Shown here: one piece after another, positions 44,650 through 53,844 of the stretch
Position numbering within the stretch: position 1 is the first letter of the stretch
Layout of the letters: each line of letters starts with the position of its first letter
Source: Massilia arenae
GTDB lineage: Bacteria > Pseudomonadota > Gammaproteobacteria > Burkholderiales > Burkholderiaceae_D
Length of the DNA stretch: 64,000 nucleotides
Reading direction: 5' to 3'
Assembly: GCF_008014745.1 (NCBI RefSeq)
Contig: NZ_VPFD01000012.1
Coordinates: 62,001 to 126,000 of the forward strand
The notes under the pieces: generated by a model
Database searches by the model: none
What the model was told of the DNA's origin: nothing
The model's input: only the letters and a program-made list of their open reading frames with translations
Position numbers and translations under genes: made by a program

Positions 44650-45626
44650 ATACGCACATGAGCACGATGAAATGGCTGATCCGGCGCGAACTGTGGGAAC
44701 ACAAGGGCGCCTTCGTCTATGCGCCGCTGGCGGTGGCGGCGGCACTGGTGCTGCTGCTCGGCGGCGGCTTCCTGTACGCGCTGGCCACCACCGGCGCCTT
44801 CCACTTCCAGGCCAATGGCCAGCAGGTGATCACGATCGAAGGCGTCCCGCCGGAAATGTACGCCAAGGCGGCGGCGATCGCGGCCTCGAGCTACCTGGCG
44901 ATCACGGCGCCGCTGTTCCTGGTGCTGCCGGTGGTGGTGTTCTTCTACTGCCTGGCGGCCCTGCACGACGAACGGCGCGACCGCAGCATCCTGTTCTGGA
45001 AATCGCTGCCGATGTCGGACCAGGAGACGGTGCTGTCGAAGGCGGCCGTCGCGCTGGTGGTGGCGCCGCTGCTGACGGTGGCGATCGGCATCGCCACGTC
45101 GCTCGTGCTGCTGGTGCTTGGCCTGCTGGCCAGCGCGGTCAAGGGCGTCAACCTGATCGCCCCGGTGCTGGCCAATGCCAACTTCTACCTGTCGCCGCTC
45201 TACCTGCTGAGCTTCCTGCCGCTGTACATCGTGTGGGCGCTGCCGACCGTCGGCTGGCTGCTGCTGGTGTCGAGCTGGGCCCGCTCCAAGGTGTTCCTGT
45301 GGGCGGTGGGCGTGCCGGTCATCGCGCTGGCCCTGCTGGCCTGGTTCGACTTCCTGGTCGGCCGCTTCTCGGGCCTGAGCCTGAACGTCAAGTGGTTTGG
45401 CGAAGAGGTGGTGGCGCGCCTCCTGGGCGGCCTGATGCCCGGCATCTGGTTCGGCGAAGTCAATGGCCGGGCGCTGGCCGAACAGAATGCCGGCCTCGAT
45501 GGGCCGATGCTGATTGGCCTGTCCTACGGCACGCTGGCCTCGCCCGCGGTGTGGATCGCCGCCGCCGCCGGCTGCGCGATGATCTATGGCGCGATCCGCC
45601 TGCGCCGCTGGCGCGACGAAGGTTGA
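44646..45626 (+). CDS. ABC-2 type transporter permease
   Basis: 326 residues with about six hydrophobic segments, such as GAFVYAPLAVAAALVLLLGG, VVFFYCLAALHDERRDRS and VGWLLLVSSWARSKVFLWAV. The motif DERRDRSILFWKSLPMSDQE after the second helix pair is typical of this family. It overlaps the ATPase gene by 4 bases and forms the membrane half of the exporter. Confidence 0.9.
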   Translation: MNTHMSTMKWLIRRELWEHKGAFVYAPLAVAAALVLLLGGGFLYALATTGAFHFQANGQQVITIEGVPPEMYAKAAAIAASSYLAITAPLFLVLPVVVFFYCLAALHDERRDRSILFWKSLPMSDQETVLSKAAVALVVAPLLTVAIGIATSLVLLVLGLLASAVKGVNLIAPVLANANFYLSPLYLLSFLPLYIVWALPTVGWLLLVSSWARSKVFLWAVGVPVIALALLAWFDFLVGRFSGLSLNVKWFGEEVVARLLGGLMPGIWFGEVNGRALAEQNAGLDGPMLIGLSYGTLASPAVWIAAAAGCAMIYGAIRLRRWRDEG

Positions 45627-45630
45627 TGCG

Positions 45631-46419
45631 ATGCGCGCCCTGCTCCCCATCACGTGCGCGATGCTGCTGGGCGCCGGCGCCGCTGGCGCTGCCGCCGCCC
45701 AGACCAGCAAGCCCGACAGTCCGGAGGAAATCAAGGTCAATGCGATGCGCGACCCGGAAGTGCGCAAGTATGAGGCGATCGTGGCCGGCCTGGATGCCTT
45801 CGACGACTACCACCGGATGGCCCCGGCGGCACCAAGGCTGCGGTTCCGGATCGAGCCACGCGGCGGCGCCGACAAGCCCGTGCTGCCGGCTGCGCGCCTT
45901 GGCGGCGACGATGGCTTCAGCCTGGCGCTGGCGGTCGACGCGGACGGAATGTTCACCGTGCCGCGCAGTCAGCCCGCGCTCGATGCGAACAGCGAACTGG
46001 TGCTGAACCAGAAACGTCGTCGCTATCGGGTGACCCCGGTGGTGCGCTCGCCCGGTCTACCCGATCAGGTGCGGCGCCTTGGCGACCTGCGCCTGGAGTG
46101 CCGGGTGCAGGTCGCGATCATCAAGGAAGAGATTCCGCTCTGGGTGGTGCTGGCCGCGAACACGCTATTGCGCACGCGCGACTGGTGCGGCTTCACGTTC
46201 GAGGGCAAGTCGGGCTTCACCTTCCGGCACACGCATGCGCTGCGCGCCGCGGTGCTGGTCGATGGCAACCGCAGCGCCTTGCTCGAGACCGAAGGCAAGG
46301 GGTTTCGCGTTCCCCTTGGCGACACCAGCTGGAGCGACGATACCCTGGTCGAGCTCGAGCTCGAACCCGCGGAGGAAGTTACTGGAACTGCTGGCGAAAC
46401 GCCTCGAACTGAGCCTTGA
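45631..46419 (+). CDS. exported hypothetical protein linked to the ABC exporter
   Basis: 262 residues from ATG 45631, 4 bases after the permease stop. It has a signal peptide (MRALLPITCAMLLGAGAAGA, cleavage near AAA-Q). The mature part is beta-rich and has no recognised domain. It is probably a periplasmic protein co-expressed with the transporter. Its last 41 bases overlap the convergent yceH-type gene. Function unknown. Confidence 0.75.
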   Translation: MRALLPITCAMLLGAGAAGAAAAQTSKPDSPEEIKVNAMRDPEVRKYEAIVAGLDAFDDYHRMAPAAPRLRFRIEPRGGADKPVLPAARLGGDDGFSLALAVDADGMFTVPRSQPALDANSELVLNQKRRRYRVTPVVRSPGLPDQVRRLGDLRLECRVQVAIIKEEIPLWVVLAANTLLRTRDWCGFTFEGKSGFTFRHTHALRAAVLVDGNRSALLETEGKGFRVPLGDTSWSDDTLVELELEPAEEVTGTAGETPRTEP

Positions 46420-47062
46420 GATCAATCATTTCGCCACGCAGCGACGCGACCTCTTCTTCGAGCTGGGCGATGCGGCCGCCCTGGGTCTGGCCGCTGGATG
46501 CCGACGAAGTCTGCTCGCTGCCGGCGACGATGGTGATCTCGCCGCCCAGCAGCTGGCCGTAGCGCGATTCCTTGGTGCCCGGCGCGCGATCGAGCTTGAC
46601 CACCAGCGGCGGGTATTTATCGATCAGGAACTGCAGCGCCGTCTCGACGTCCTGCACGCTCTTGAACTCGTGCAGGCGGCCGCTGCGGGTGCGGATCTCG
46701 CCGGCGGTCTGCAGGCCGCGCAGCATCAGGATGGTGAGCACGGCCAGCTTGTCCTGCTCCAGGGTCCACTTGATGCGCATCCGATGCTCGTACTTCACGA
46801 CGCGGGCGCCGGCCTGCGAGATCGCGTTGACGAGTTTGCGTTCGGTGAGGCGCTGCAGGGTGTCGAGGACGATGTCGTCGGACAGCTGCATCACCGGATC
46901 GCGGCTCGACAATTGATTGCATCCGTTCACGATCGCGTTGAGCGACATCGGATAATTATCGGGAGTCAGCGCCTCTTTCTCGGCCAGTACGGCCAGCACG
47001 CGCAGCTCTACCGGGTCCAGCACGGCTGCGGCATCGATGCCGCCAGTCGCTTCGTTTGTCAT
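46379..47062 (-). CDS. YceH family protein (DUF480)
   Basis: 227 residues. Two winged-helix units typical of DUF480 are present: LDPVELRVLAVLAEKEALTP, SLNAIVNGCNQLSSRDP, and later QDKLAVLTILMLRGLQTAGE. The C-terminus (about 190-225) is a short coiled coil (QLEEEVASLRGEMIDLKAQF). The family is widespread in proteobacteria without a settled role, and DNA binding is inferred from the fold. The 3' end overlaps the convergent exported protein. Confidence 0.88.
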   Translation of the reverse strand: MTNEATGGIDAAAVLDPVELRVLAVLAEKEALTPDNYPMSLNAIVNGCNQLSSRDPVMQLSDDIVLDTLQRLTERKLVNAISQAGARVVKYEHRMRIKWTLEQDKLAVLTILMLRGLQTAGEIRTRSGRLHEFKSVQDVETALQFLIDKYPPLVVKLDRAPGTKESRYGQLLGGEITIVAGSEQTSSASSGQTQGGRIAQLEEEVASLRGEMIDLKAQFEAFRQQFQ

Positions 47063-47070
47063 GCGATTCC

Positions 47071-47811
47071 TTAATCTACCAGTCGGTTCAGTTGTTCCGA
47101 GTCGAGTTTATCACCCTCCTCCACCCGCGGGCAGCACAACCCGGCCGCGCGCAGGGTATCGGTGAGGCGTTCGATCTGCTCGTCCTGGCGCGCGGCGTGG
47201 TCGATCAGGCCGCGCAGGGCTTTCGAGAGCGGGTCGTCGCCGTTGGGCGTGACGCCATAGGCGGCGAACATGCGCGCACTGCGCGACTGGTCTTCTTTCT
47301 GGATGATGTGGGCCGGATTGCCGACCGCCGTGGCGCCGGCCGGTACCGGCTTGACCACCACCGCGTTGGAACCGATCTTGGCGTACTCGCCGACCGTGAA
47401 GGCGCCCAGCACCTGGGCGCCGGCGCCGACGATCACGCCGCGTTCGAGCGTCGGATGGCGCTTGGTGCCGGCCACCAGCGTGGTGCCGCCCAGCGTGACG
47501 CCCTGATAGATGGTGCAGTCGTCGCCGATCACGGCGGTCTCGCCGATCACCACGCCGAAGCCGTGATCGATGAAGACCCGGCGGCCGATCGCGGCGCCGG
47601 GATGGATCTCGATGCCGGTGACGATGCGGGCCAGGTGGGCGATGAAGCGGCCGAGCCATTTCAGGCCCATGCGCCAGCAGGCGTGGGCCCAGCGGTGGGC
47701 GACGATGGCGTGCAGGCCCGGATAGCAGGTCAGCACTTCCCAGCCGTTGCGGGCGGCGGGATCGCGCTCGATGATGTTGCGAATGTCTTCGCGTAGGCGT
47801 GAGAAAAACAT
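47071..47811 (-). CDS. cysE: serine O-acetyltransferase
   Basis: 246 residues of the shorter EpsC-like CysE type. The left-handed beta helix has hexapeptide repeats ([40 protein letters not shown]), with catalytic His in [10 protein letters not shown] and [14 protein letters not shown]. It makes O-acetylserine from serine and acetyl-CoA for cysteine synthesis. It lies 8 bases upstream of the yceH-type gene on the same strand, so both may be co-transcribed. Confidence 0.93.
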   Translation of the reverse strand: MFFSRLREDIRNIIERDPAARNGWEVLTCYPGLHAIVAHRWAHACWRMGLKWLGRFIAHLARIVTGIEIHPGAAIGRRVFIDHGFGVVIGETAVIGDDCTIYQGVTLGGTTLVAGTKRHPTLERGVIVGAGAQVLGAFTVGEYAKIGSNAVVVKPVPAGATAVGNPAHIIQKEDQSRSARMFAAYGVTPNGDDPLSKALRGLIDHAARQDEQIERLTDTLRAAGLCCPRVEEGDKLDSEQLNRLVD

Positions 47812-47917
47812 GGTGATGCTCAGGATGGAACGGCTTTCATGGTAGCCGATCCGGGGGTGGAATGCTTGTGGGAGAGGTAAAACTGTGGGGCGTGGATGGC
47901 TTGCGGCAGAGCGAAGG

Positions 47918-48030
47918 ACTTGGGTTCCCGCCTGCGCGGGAACGACGTTAATTGGCGCTCGGGAACATCAGCAACACGATTCCGGCCACCTGCTCAAACC
48001 CGTCGTTCCCGCGCAGGCGGGAACCCAAGT
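47918..48030. repeat. perfect 30-bp inverted repeat pair between cysE and rlmB
   Basis: 47918-47947 and 48001-48030 are exact reverse complements. Each contains the palindromic core TTCCCGCCTGCGCGGGAA, with 53 bases between the arms. This resembles dispersed palindromic repeat (REP/BIME-like) elements, which carry the same core in many proteobacteria. It lies between the start of cysE and the end of rlmB and may act as an RNA 3'-end stabiliser for rlmB. Confidence 0.8.
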
Positions 48031-48044
48031 AGAACGCAGGCCGA

Positions 48045-48788
48045 TCAGCCTTCGCGCGCGATGCGCTGGCGGCGGGCCTCGTACAGGCAGACGCCCGAGG
48101 CGACCGACACGTTCAGGCTCTCGACCGAACCGAACATCGGGATATTGACCAGCACGTCGCAGGTTTCGCGCGTCAGGCGGCGCATGCCCTCGCCTTCGGA
48201 ACCCATGACCAGCGCGGCCGGGCCGGTGAAATCGGCCTGGTACAGGCCACGGTCGGCGTCGTCCGAGGTGCCGATGAGCAGGATGTCGCGTTCCTTCAAC
48301 TCGCGCATGGTGCGCGCCAGGTTGGTGACGGTGATGTAGGGCACCGTCTCGGCCGCGCCGCTGGCGACCTTGGCGGCGGTGGCGTTCAGGCCGACCGCGC
48401 GGTCCTTCGGCACGATGACAGCGTGCGCGCCGACGCCGTCGGCCACGCGCAGGCAGGCGCCCAGGTTGTGCGGATCGGTGATGCCGTCCAGGATCAGCAG
48501 CAGCGGCGGACCCTCGATGGCGTCGAGCAGCTCGTCCAGGTTGCGCGCCAGCGCCAGCTGGCTGGCGAAGGCGATCACGCCCTGGTGGCGGCGGGTACCG
48601 GTGATCTTGTCGAGGCGCGCAGCATCGACCGGCATCACGCGTACGCCGGCCGCCTTGGCATTGGCGATCAGGTCCTTCATGCGGCCGTCATTGCGCTCGG
48701 CATCGACAAAGATCTCTTCCACCGACTGCGCCTCATGACGCAGGCGCGAGGTCACGGCGTGGAAGCCGAAAATCATTTTATTTTTCAT
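48045..48788 (-). CDS. rlmB: 23S rRNA (guanosine(2251)-2'-O)-methyltransferase
   Basis: 247 residues of the SpoU/TrmH knot family. There is an N-terminal L30e-like substrate-binding domain ([20 protein letters not shown]). The knot motifs are [32 protein letters not shown] and [20 protein letters not shown]. It methylates G2251 in the ribosomal P loop. It follows rnr by 10 bases, the common rnr-rlmB operon. Confidence 0.95.
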   Translation of the reverse strand: MKNKMIFGFHAVTSRLRHEAQSVEEIFVDAERNDGRMKDLIANAKAAGVRVMPVDAARLDKITGTRRHQGVIAFASQLALARNLDELLDAIEGPPLLLILDGITDPHNLGACLRVADGVGAHAVIVPKDRAVGLNATAAKVASGAAETVPYITVTNLARTMRELKERDILLIGTSDDADRGLYQADFTGPAALVMGSEGEGMRRLTRETCDVLVNIPMFGSVESLNVSVASGVCLYEARRQRIAREG

Positions 48789-48798
48789 TTGCTACTTC

Positions 48799-51700
48799 TC
48801 AATCGCTTTCAGGTGCTTTTTTCTTGCTGGTTTTGGATGCGGTCTTGGCCGCTTTCTTGGCGGCTGGCGCAGCCACTGGCGCGGCGACAGCCTTGGCGGC
48901 CGCCTTGCGTGGCGCGGCAGCCTTCTTGGCGACTGCCTTCGTTGCGACGGCTTTCGTGGCGACGGCTTTCGTAGCCACGACCTTCTTCGCGACCGGCTCG
49001 GTTGCTATGGCTTTGGTGGCGACAGCTTTCTTCGCGACGGCTTTCTTCGCTACGGCCTTCTTGGCAGGAGCGGCCACGACGACTTCCGCCACAGGCGCCG
49101 GCTTGGCAACTGCTTTTTTAGCGCGGGTCTTGACTGGTGCCGCTTCGACCGGCGCTGCTGCGGGTGCCGGCGCAGGAACAGCGGCGGCCTTGGCGGCGCG
49201 CGGCTTGCGGGCTGGTGGCGTTGCGGCTACCGGTGCTTCGACCTTGGCCTGGACGACCGGCGCTGGGGTAGGTGCCGGCGCTTTCACTACCGGAGCCTTG
49301 ACTACCGGAGCCTTGACTACCGGAGCCTGAACCACCGGAGCCTGAGCTACCGGTGCTTCCACTACCGGCGCGGCTGCCGCTGCATTGGCACGCTCCAGGG
49401 CCTTGGCTTTTGCCCGGGCCTTGCGCGACTTCGGCGCCTTCGGCACTTCCATCGCATCCTGCGCCACCTGGCGCGCACGCTCGAGCGGCGTCGGCACGGC
49501 TGCTGCCGCCTGGACGATGGCCGGTGCCGATGGCTTCGGTCCGCGACCACGTCCGCCACGCGATTTCTTGCCGCCATTGCGACCTTCGTTGCGGCCCTCG
49601 TTACGGCCCTCGTTACGGCCTTCATTACCGCGACCTTCATTGCGGCCGCCCTTGTTGCGGCCAGCGCCCTCGCCCGCCTCAAGCGCCGCCGGCGCAGAGG
49701 CCAGCGTCAGGTCGATCTTGCGCGACTCGAGGTCGACGCGCGCCACGCGCACGGTGACGCGGTCGGTCAGCTGGTAGCGCTGGCCGGTACGCTCGCCGCG
49801 CAGCTCATGGCGCGCCTCGTCGTACTGGAAGTAATCGGCGCCCAGCTCGGTGATGTGCACCAGGCCCTCGACGAACAGCTCGTCGAGCTGCACGAAGATG
49901 CCGAAGGTGGTGACGCCGGCGACCGTGCCGGTGAACTCTTCGCCGATCTTGTCTTGCATGAAGAAGCACTTGAGCCAGTTTTCGACGTCGCGCGAAGCTT
50001 CATCGGCGCGGCGCTCGTTGGCCGAACAGTGCACGCCGAGGGCGTCCCAGATCGTCAGGTCTTTTTCGCTCTTCTGCGGCTTGCCGTCGGCCTTGTCCTT
50101 GGCCGCCTGCTTGCGCGCCGAATTCGACTGGGTCGAATTCAGCTTGCCCAGCTCGATACCCTTCGGCTCGTAGCGTTTGCCCAGCAGGATCGCCTTGATG
50201 GCGCGGTGGGTCAGCAGGTCGGGATAGCGGCGGATCGGGCTGGTGAAGTGCGCGTAAGCCTCGTACGCCAGGCCGAAGTGGCCGACGTTGTCCGGGCTGT
50301 AGACGGCCTGCTGCATCGAGCGCAGCAGCATGGTCTGCAGCAGCGTCGCGTCGGGGCGCTCGCGGATCTGCTGCATCACCGCGGCATAGTCGCGCGCGGT
50401 CGGCTTGCTGCCGCCGCCCAGGTTCAGGCCCACCTGCTTGAGGAAGGTGCGCAGCTGGTTCAGCTTCTCTTCGGTCGGCGTCGCGTGCACGCGGAACGTG
50501 CCCGGGTGCTTGTGGCGCAGCAGGAAGTCGGCGGCGCACACGTTGGCGGCCAGCATGCACTCTTCGATCAGGCGGTGCGCATCGTTGCGGGTGCGCGGGA
50601 TGATCTTCTCGATCTTGCCCAGCGGATTGCAAACGATATAGGTTTCAGTAGTTTCGAAATCGATCGCGCCACGCTCCTGGCGCGCCTTGAGCAGCGAGCG
50701 GAAGGCGCCGTTCAGGTTCAGCAGGTGCGGCACAATGCCCGGACGCTGTTGCGCTTCCTCGCCGTCGGTATCGGCGAGGATGTCGGCCACCTGGTTATAG
50801 GTCAGGCGGGCCGCCGAGTGCATCACGGCCGGGTAGAACTGGTAGGCGGTGACTTCGCCGTCCTCGGTGACGACCATATCGCACACCAGGGTGCAGCGGT
50901 CCACATGCGGGTTCAGCGAGCACAGGCCGTTGGACAGCTTCTCGGGCAGCATCGGAATGACGCGGCGCGGGAAATACACCGAGGTGCTGCGCTCGATGGC
51001 GTCGGCATCGAGCGCGTCGTTCGGTTTCACGTAATGGCTGACGTCGGCGATTGCGACCAGCAGGCGATAGCCGCGGGTAGCGCCGATCTTGACCGGCTCG
51101 CAGTAGACCGCGTCGTCGAAGTCGCGCGCGTCTTCGCCGTCGATGGTCACCAGCGGCACGTCGCGCAGGTCGACGCGGTCGGCCAGGTCGGCATTGATCA
51201 CTTCGTTCGGCAGGCGCGCGGCCTGCTTCAGTGCCGGCGGCGAGAACACATGCGGCACGCCGAACTTGCGCACGGCGATCTCGATTTCCATGCCCGGATC
51301 GTCCAGTTCGCCGAGCACTTCGACGATGCGGCCGGTTGGCTTCTGGAAGCGGCCCGGCTGCTCGAGCAGCTCGACGCTGACCACCTGCCCGGCGCGCGCC
51401 TTGCCCGGCGAACCGGATACCAGGACGTCCTGGGCGATGCGCTGGTCTTCGGGCGAAACGATCCAGACGCCGCCTTCATTGAGCAGGCGCCCGATGATGT
51501 GGGTGTTGGCGCGCTCGACGACTTCGACGATCGAGCCTTCGGGACGGCCGCGGCGATCGGTGCCGGTCACGCGCGCCATCACGCGGTCGCCGTGCAGCAC
51601 TTTCTGCATCTCGCGGTCGGACAGGAACAGGTCGGGGCCTGGCTCGTCCGGGATCACGAATCCAAATCCGTCCCGATGCGCGGCGACCTTGCCGGCCACG

Positions 51701-51918
51701 AAGGCGGAATGGTCGGCCAGCATATATGTGCCGCTGCGGTCGGAGCGGATCTGACCGTCACGCTCCATGGCGTTCAGGCGGCGGCCCAGGACTTCCTGGG
51801 CGGCGGGCTTGACCTTGAGGGCACGTGCCAGGCCGGCCGCATCGAGCGGGTCGGTGGCGTCACGGAAGACTGCGAGGATTTCCTCGCGGCTTGGAATGGT
51901 ATGAGTAGGTTGCTTCAA
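48799..51918 (-). CDS. rnr: ribonuclease R with an unusually long Ala/Lys/Pro-rich C-terminal tail
   Basis: 1039 residues against about 813 in Escherichia coli. N-terminal winged helix (SREEILAVFRDATDPLDAAG), cold-shock domains, the RNB catalytic domain (DDARDFDDAV-type motif seen as TIDGEDARDFDDAVYCEP, with the catalytic Asp cluster) and an S1 domain (FVEGLVHITELGADYFQY) are all present. After about residue 770 comes a low-complexity tail. It begins with a Gly/Arg/Asn/Glu-rich stretch (NEGRNEGRNEGRNEGRNGG), continues with VVKAPVVKAPVVKAP-type repeats and ends in AKKAVAKKAVA-type histone-H1-like repeats. RNase R degrades structured RNA 3' to 5'. The tail probably binds RNA. Confidence 0.95.
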   Translation of the reverse strand: MKQPTHTIPSREEILAVFRDATDPLDAAGLARALKVKPAAQEVLGRRLNAMERDGQIRSDRSGTYMLADHSAFVAGKVAAHRDGFGFVIPDEPGPDLFLSDREMQKVLHGDRVMARVTGTDRRGRPEGSIVEVVERANTHIIGRLLNEGGVWIVSPEDQRIAQDVLVSGSPGKARAGQVVSVELLEQPGRFQKPTGRIVEVLGELDDPGMEIEIAVRKFGVPHVFSPPALKQAARLPNEVINADLADRVDLRDVPLVTIDGEDARDFDDAVYCEPVKIGATRGYRLLVAIADVSHYVKPNDALDADAIERSTSVYFPRRVIPMLPEKLSNGLCSLNPHVDRCTLVCDMVVTEDGEVTAYQFYPAVMHSAARLTYNQVADILADTDGEEAQQRPGIVPHLLNLNGAFRSLLKARQERGAIDFETTETYIVCNPLGKIEKIIPRTRNDAHRLIEECMLAANVCAADFLLRHKHPGTFRVHATPTEEKLNQLRTFLKQVGLNLGGGSKPTARDYAAVMQQIRERPDATLLQTMLLRSMQQAVYSPDNVGHFGLAYEAYAHFTSPIRRYPDLLTHRAIKAILLGKRYEPKGIELGKLNSTQSNSARKQAAKDKADGKPQKSEKDLTIWDALGVHCSANERRADEASRDVENWLKCFFMQDKIGEEFTGTVAGVTTFGIFVQLDELFVEGLVHITELGADYFQYDEARHELRGERTGQRYQLTDRVTVRVARVDLESRKIDLTLASAPAALEAGEGAGRNKGGRNEGRGNEGRNEGRNEGRNEGRNGGKKSRGGRGRGPKPSAPAIVQAAAAVPTPLERARQVAQDAMEVPKAPKSRKARAKAKALERANAAAAAPVVEAPVAQAPVVQAPVVKAPVVKAPVVKAPAPTPAPVVQAKVEAPVAATPPARKPRAAKAAAVPAPAPAAAPVEAAPVKTRAKKAVAKPAPVAEVVVAAPAKKAVAKKAVAKKAVATKAIATEPVAKKVVATKAVATKAVATKAVAKKAAAPRKAAAKAVAAPVAAPAAKKAAKTASKTSKKKAPESD

Positions 51919-52101
51919 ATCGGTTCTTTTTTCTCTTGGCCAGTAATAGCGCCGCTCATGAATAAATAGGCGGCAGCCAGCTTGATTGACACCTTGACAG
52001 GCGTAGTGTAACGGAGGTCCATCCGATTCGCCTAACGTGGCGTGCTACGGGATGTTCCTGGAATATGTTCATTGCCCTGATCAGAACTTCATCGTGGGTC
52101 T

Positions 52102-52129
52102 TTGACTATTGAAAATCATCCGCTATAAT
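52102..52129 (+). promoter_or_regulatory. sigma70-type promoter for tRNA-Leu
   Basis: TTGACT (52102-52107) and a consensus TATAAT (52124-52129) are separated by 16 bases, upstream of tRNA-Leu on the same strand. About 140 bases of leader separate it from the tRNA, so the precursor would need 5' processing. Confidence 0.7.
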
Positions 52130-52269
52130 CTCGCTCTCTTCAGCAACGGCGGCAACGACGAAGCGAAGAAAGCAGCAGTAGTAAGCGGTGCGTTTTGCGT
52201 GATGATCTAGAAATGTTGATCTAGCGGAAAATGACAAAGCCTGCTATTGTAGCAGAGTTGGTTTGCAGT

Positions 52270-52354
52270 GCCCACGTGGCGGAATTGGTAGACGCGCATG
52301 GTTCAGGTCCATGTGCCGCGAGGTGTGGGGGTTCGAGTCCCTCCGTGGGCACCA
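52270..52354 (+). tRNA. tRNA-Leu(CAG)
   Basis: An 85-base class II tRNA. The acceptor stem GCCCACG pairs with CGTGGGC, A is the discriminator and CCA is encoded. The anticodon arm is CATGG-TTCAGGT-CCATG with anticodon CAG (codon CUG, the dominant Leu codon in GC-rich genomes). A long variable arm and T arm GGGTTCGAGTCCC follow. Confidence 0.96.
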
Positions 52355-52386
52355 AAATCTACCTTGTTTTTCCGGACTTCTGGTCC

Positions 52387-52430
52387 CGCAAAACGCCGTA
52401 GCCTTCTCATGAGGACTACGGCGTTTTGCG
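52387..52430. terminator. 15-bp hairpin terminator shared by tRNA-Leu and cueR
   Basis: CGCAAAACGCCGTAG (52387-52401) and CTACGGCGTTTTGCG (52416-52430) are exact inverted repeats around a 14-base loop. The A and T runs in the stem allow termination in both directions, between tRNA-Leu and the convergent cueR. Confidence 0.8.
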
Positions 52431-52446
52431 TTATACGTCCTCTTCT

Positions 52447-52854
52447 TCATTGCGTCGCCAGGTCGTCCAGGATTGGGCAATCCGAACGATCGTCGCCATG
52501 ACAGGATGTCGCGAGGCTTTCCAGCGTCCTGCGCATCGCTTCCATTTCTGCGATCTTGCGATCCAGCTCGGCGATATGCGCCAGCGCCATCGCGCGCACG
52601 TCGGCGCTGGCCCGGTGTTTATCTTCCCACAGCGCCAGCAATTCCCTGATCTGGTCCAGCGAAAATCCGAGCGCGCGGCCGCGGTGGATGAATTGCAGCA
52701 CCCGCACATCCTGTTCGCTGTACAGCCGATATCCGGCCTCGGTCCGGCGCGGCGCTTTCACCAGGCCGATCGATTCGTAATGGCGGATCATTTTCGCCGT
52801 CACGCCGGAAGCGCGCGCGGCGTCGCCGATGTTCAGGCTGAGCGTGGACTGCAT
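52447..52854 (-). CDS. cueR: Cu(I)-responsive MerR-family regulator
   Basis: 135 residues from ATG 52854, with GGAGAACTCC just upstream. A 12-codon upstream extension lacks a ribosome site. The MerR winged helix (NIGDAARASGVTAKMIRHYE, RTEAGYRLYSEQDVRVL) is followed by the dimer coiled coil. The metal loop has Cys118 and Cys126 (SCHGDDRSDCPIL), a C-x7-C spacing identical to E. coli CueR C112/C120, which indicates monovalent Cu/Ag/Au sensing. No copper ATPase or oxidase is nearby. The only visible CueR-type operator is its own promoter. Confidence 0.92.
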   Translation of the reverse strand: MQSTLSLNIGDAARASGVTAKMIRHYESIGLVKAPRRTEAGYRLYSEQDVRVLQFIHRGRALGFSLDQIRELLALWEDKHRASADVRAMALAHIAELDRKIAEMEAMRRTLESLATSCHGDDRSDCPILDDLATQ

Positions 52855-52881
52855 GGAGTTCTCCTGTTGTTTGCCGCGCCA

Positions 52882-52912
52882 AGCATACACCTTCCCATAA
52901 TGGGAAGCTCAA
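52882..52912 (-). promoter_or_regulatory. MerR-type cueR promoter with 19-bp spacer and palindromic operator
   Basis: On the minus strand TTGAGC, a 19-base spacer and TATGCT form a promoter whose overlong spacer holds the palindrome TTCCCATTATGGGAA, flanked by AGGTG. This is the distorted-promoter design that CueR activates. It lies about 28 bases upstream of the cueR start, so cueR is autoregulated. Confidence 0.8.
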
Positions 52913-52954
52913 GCGGCGCTTGACTTGCAGTCGAGAACGTCCGAGCATAGCCCC

Positions 52955-53161
52955 ATGCAGATTATCCGACCCGCGGCCCTCGGGCTGGCACTCGTCCTCA
53001 TCCTGTCCTCGGCCCTGGCCGGGCCGGCGCCCTATTACCAATGGCGCAGCAAACTCACCGGCGAACTGGCCTGTTCGCAGACCCCGCTGGGTGAAGGCTG
53101 GGAAAAATCAAACGGTCCCTATCGGGACATGCGTTGCGAAAAACTCATTGTTGTTAAATAA
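52955..53161 (+). CDS. small exported hypothetical protein
   Basis: 68 residues from ATG 52955. A signal peptide (MQIIRPAALGLALVLILSSA, cleavage at ALAG) is followed by a mature part of about 45 residues with two Cys (ELACSQTPLGEGW, RDMRCEKLIVV), suggesting a disulfide in the periplasm. It is divergent from cueR across the copper operator region, so copper control is possible, but its own promoter is not clear. Confidence 0.65.
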   Translation: MQIIRPAALGLALVLILSSALAGPAPYYQWRSKLTGELACSQTPLGEGWEKSNGPYRDMRCEKLIVVK

Positions 53162-53242
53162 TGAAAGTGGAAGAGGCGGCGTTTTAACAAACATCGCCGC
53201 CAAACTTCATTACATAACAGAGCATCCACTGAGGAGACACCC

Positions 53243-53815
53243 ATGTTTACCAGCCCGGAGCAGTTCGCAAACGCCACAAAAACCTTATTTGACCTGCAGA
53301 TGCAGACCTTCAACGCCCTTGCCGGCAAGACCGTCAAAGGCGTCGAGCAGGTGGTCGCGCTCAACCTGAACGCGGCAAAAAGCTCGGTCGACAGCACGAT
53401 GGCAGCCGGCCGCAGCATGGCCGAAGCCACCCAGGCCGGCAATCCGAAAGCCGCCTTCGACACCCTGGCCGCGCGCATGCAGCCGGCCGCCGGCGTCACC
53501 AATGCCACCGAGTACGCGACCCAGCTCAAGTCCATCATCGACGAGATGCACGATGAGTTCCGCGGCGCCGCCGATGCCCACGTGGCGGAAGCGAAGAACA
53601 CACTGTCGGCGCTGATCTACGACGTCACCCAGAACGTCAAGCCGGGTTCGGAGAACGCGGTCGAGATCATCAAGGCCGCGATCGAGAATGCCTTCAAGGG
53701 CTACGAGCAGGTAACCAACGCCACCCGCCAGGCGGTGCAGAACGTCGAAGCCCAGTTCGAGCGCGCCAGCTCGATCGTGACGCCGGGCGCGGCCAAGGCG
53801 CAAAAGCCCGAGTAA
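53243..53815 (+). CDS. phaP: phasin family protein
   Basis: 190 residues, all helical. It begins MFTSPEQFANATKTLFDLQM and continues with amphipathic Ala-rich helices (VEQVVALNLNAAKSSVDSTM), as in PhaP phasins of betaproteobacteria. Phasins coat polyhydroxyalkanoate granules and control their size. Single gene, 81 bases after the small exported protein and convergent with the T6SS operon end. Confidence 0.93.
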   Translation: MFTSPEQFANATKTLFDLQMQTFNALAGKTVKGVEQVVALNLNAAKSSVDSTMAAGRSMAEATQAGNPKAAFDTLAARMQPAAGVTNATEYATQLKSIIDEMHDEFRGAADAHVAEAKNTLSALIYDVTQNVKPGSENAVEIIKAAIENAFKGYEQVTNATRQAVQNVEAQFERASSIVTPGAAKAQKPE

Positions 53816-53844
53816 TCGCCCCCAGTGCACGTCCGCATCCGGCG

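Noticed and set aside
49290..49345. Tandem DNA repeats resembling a short CRISPR array
   Set aside because: The repeats are in-frame codon repeats of the RNase R tail (KAPVV units) with no unique spacers. No CRISPR array was found anywhere in the window.
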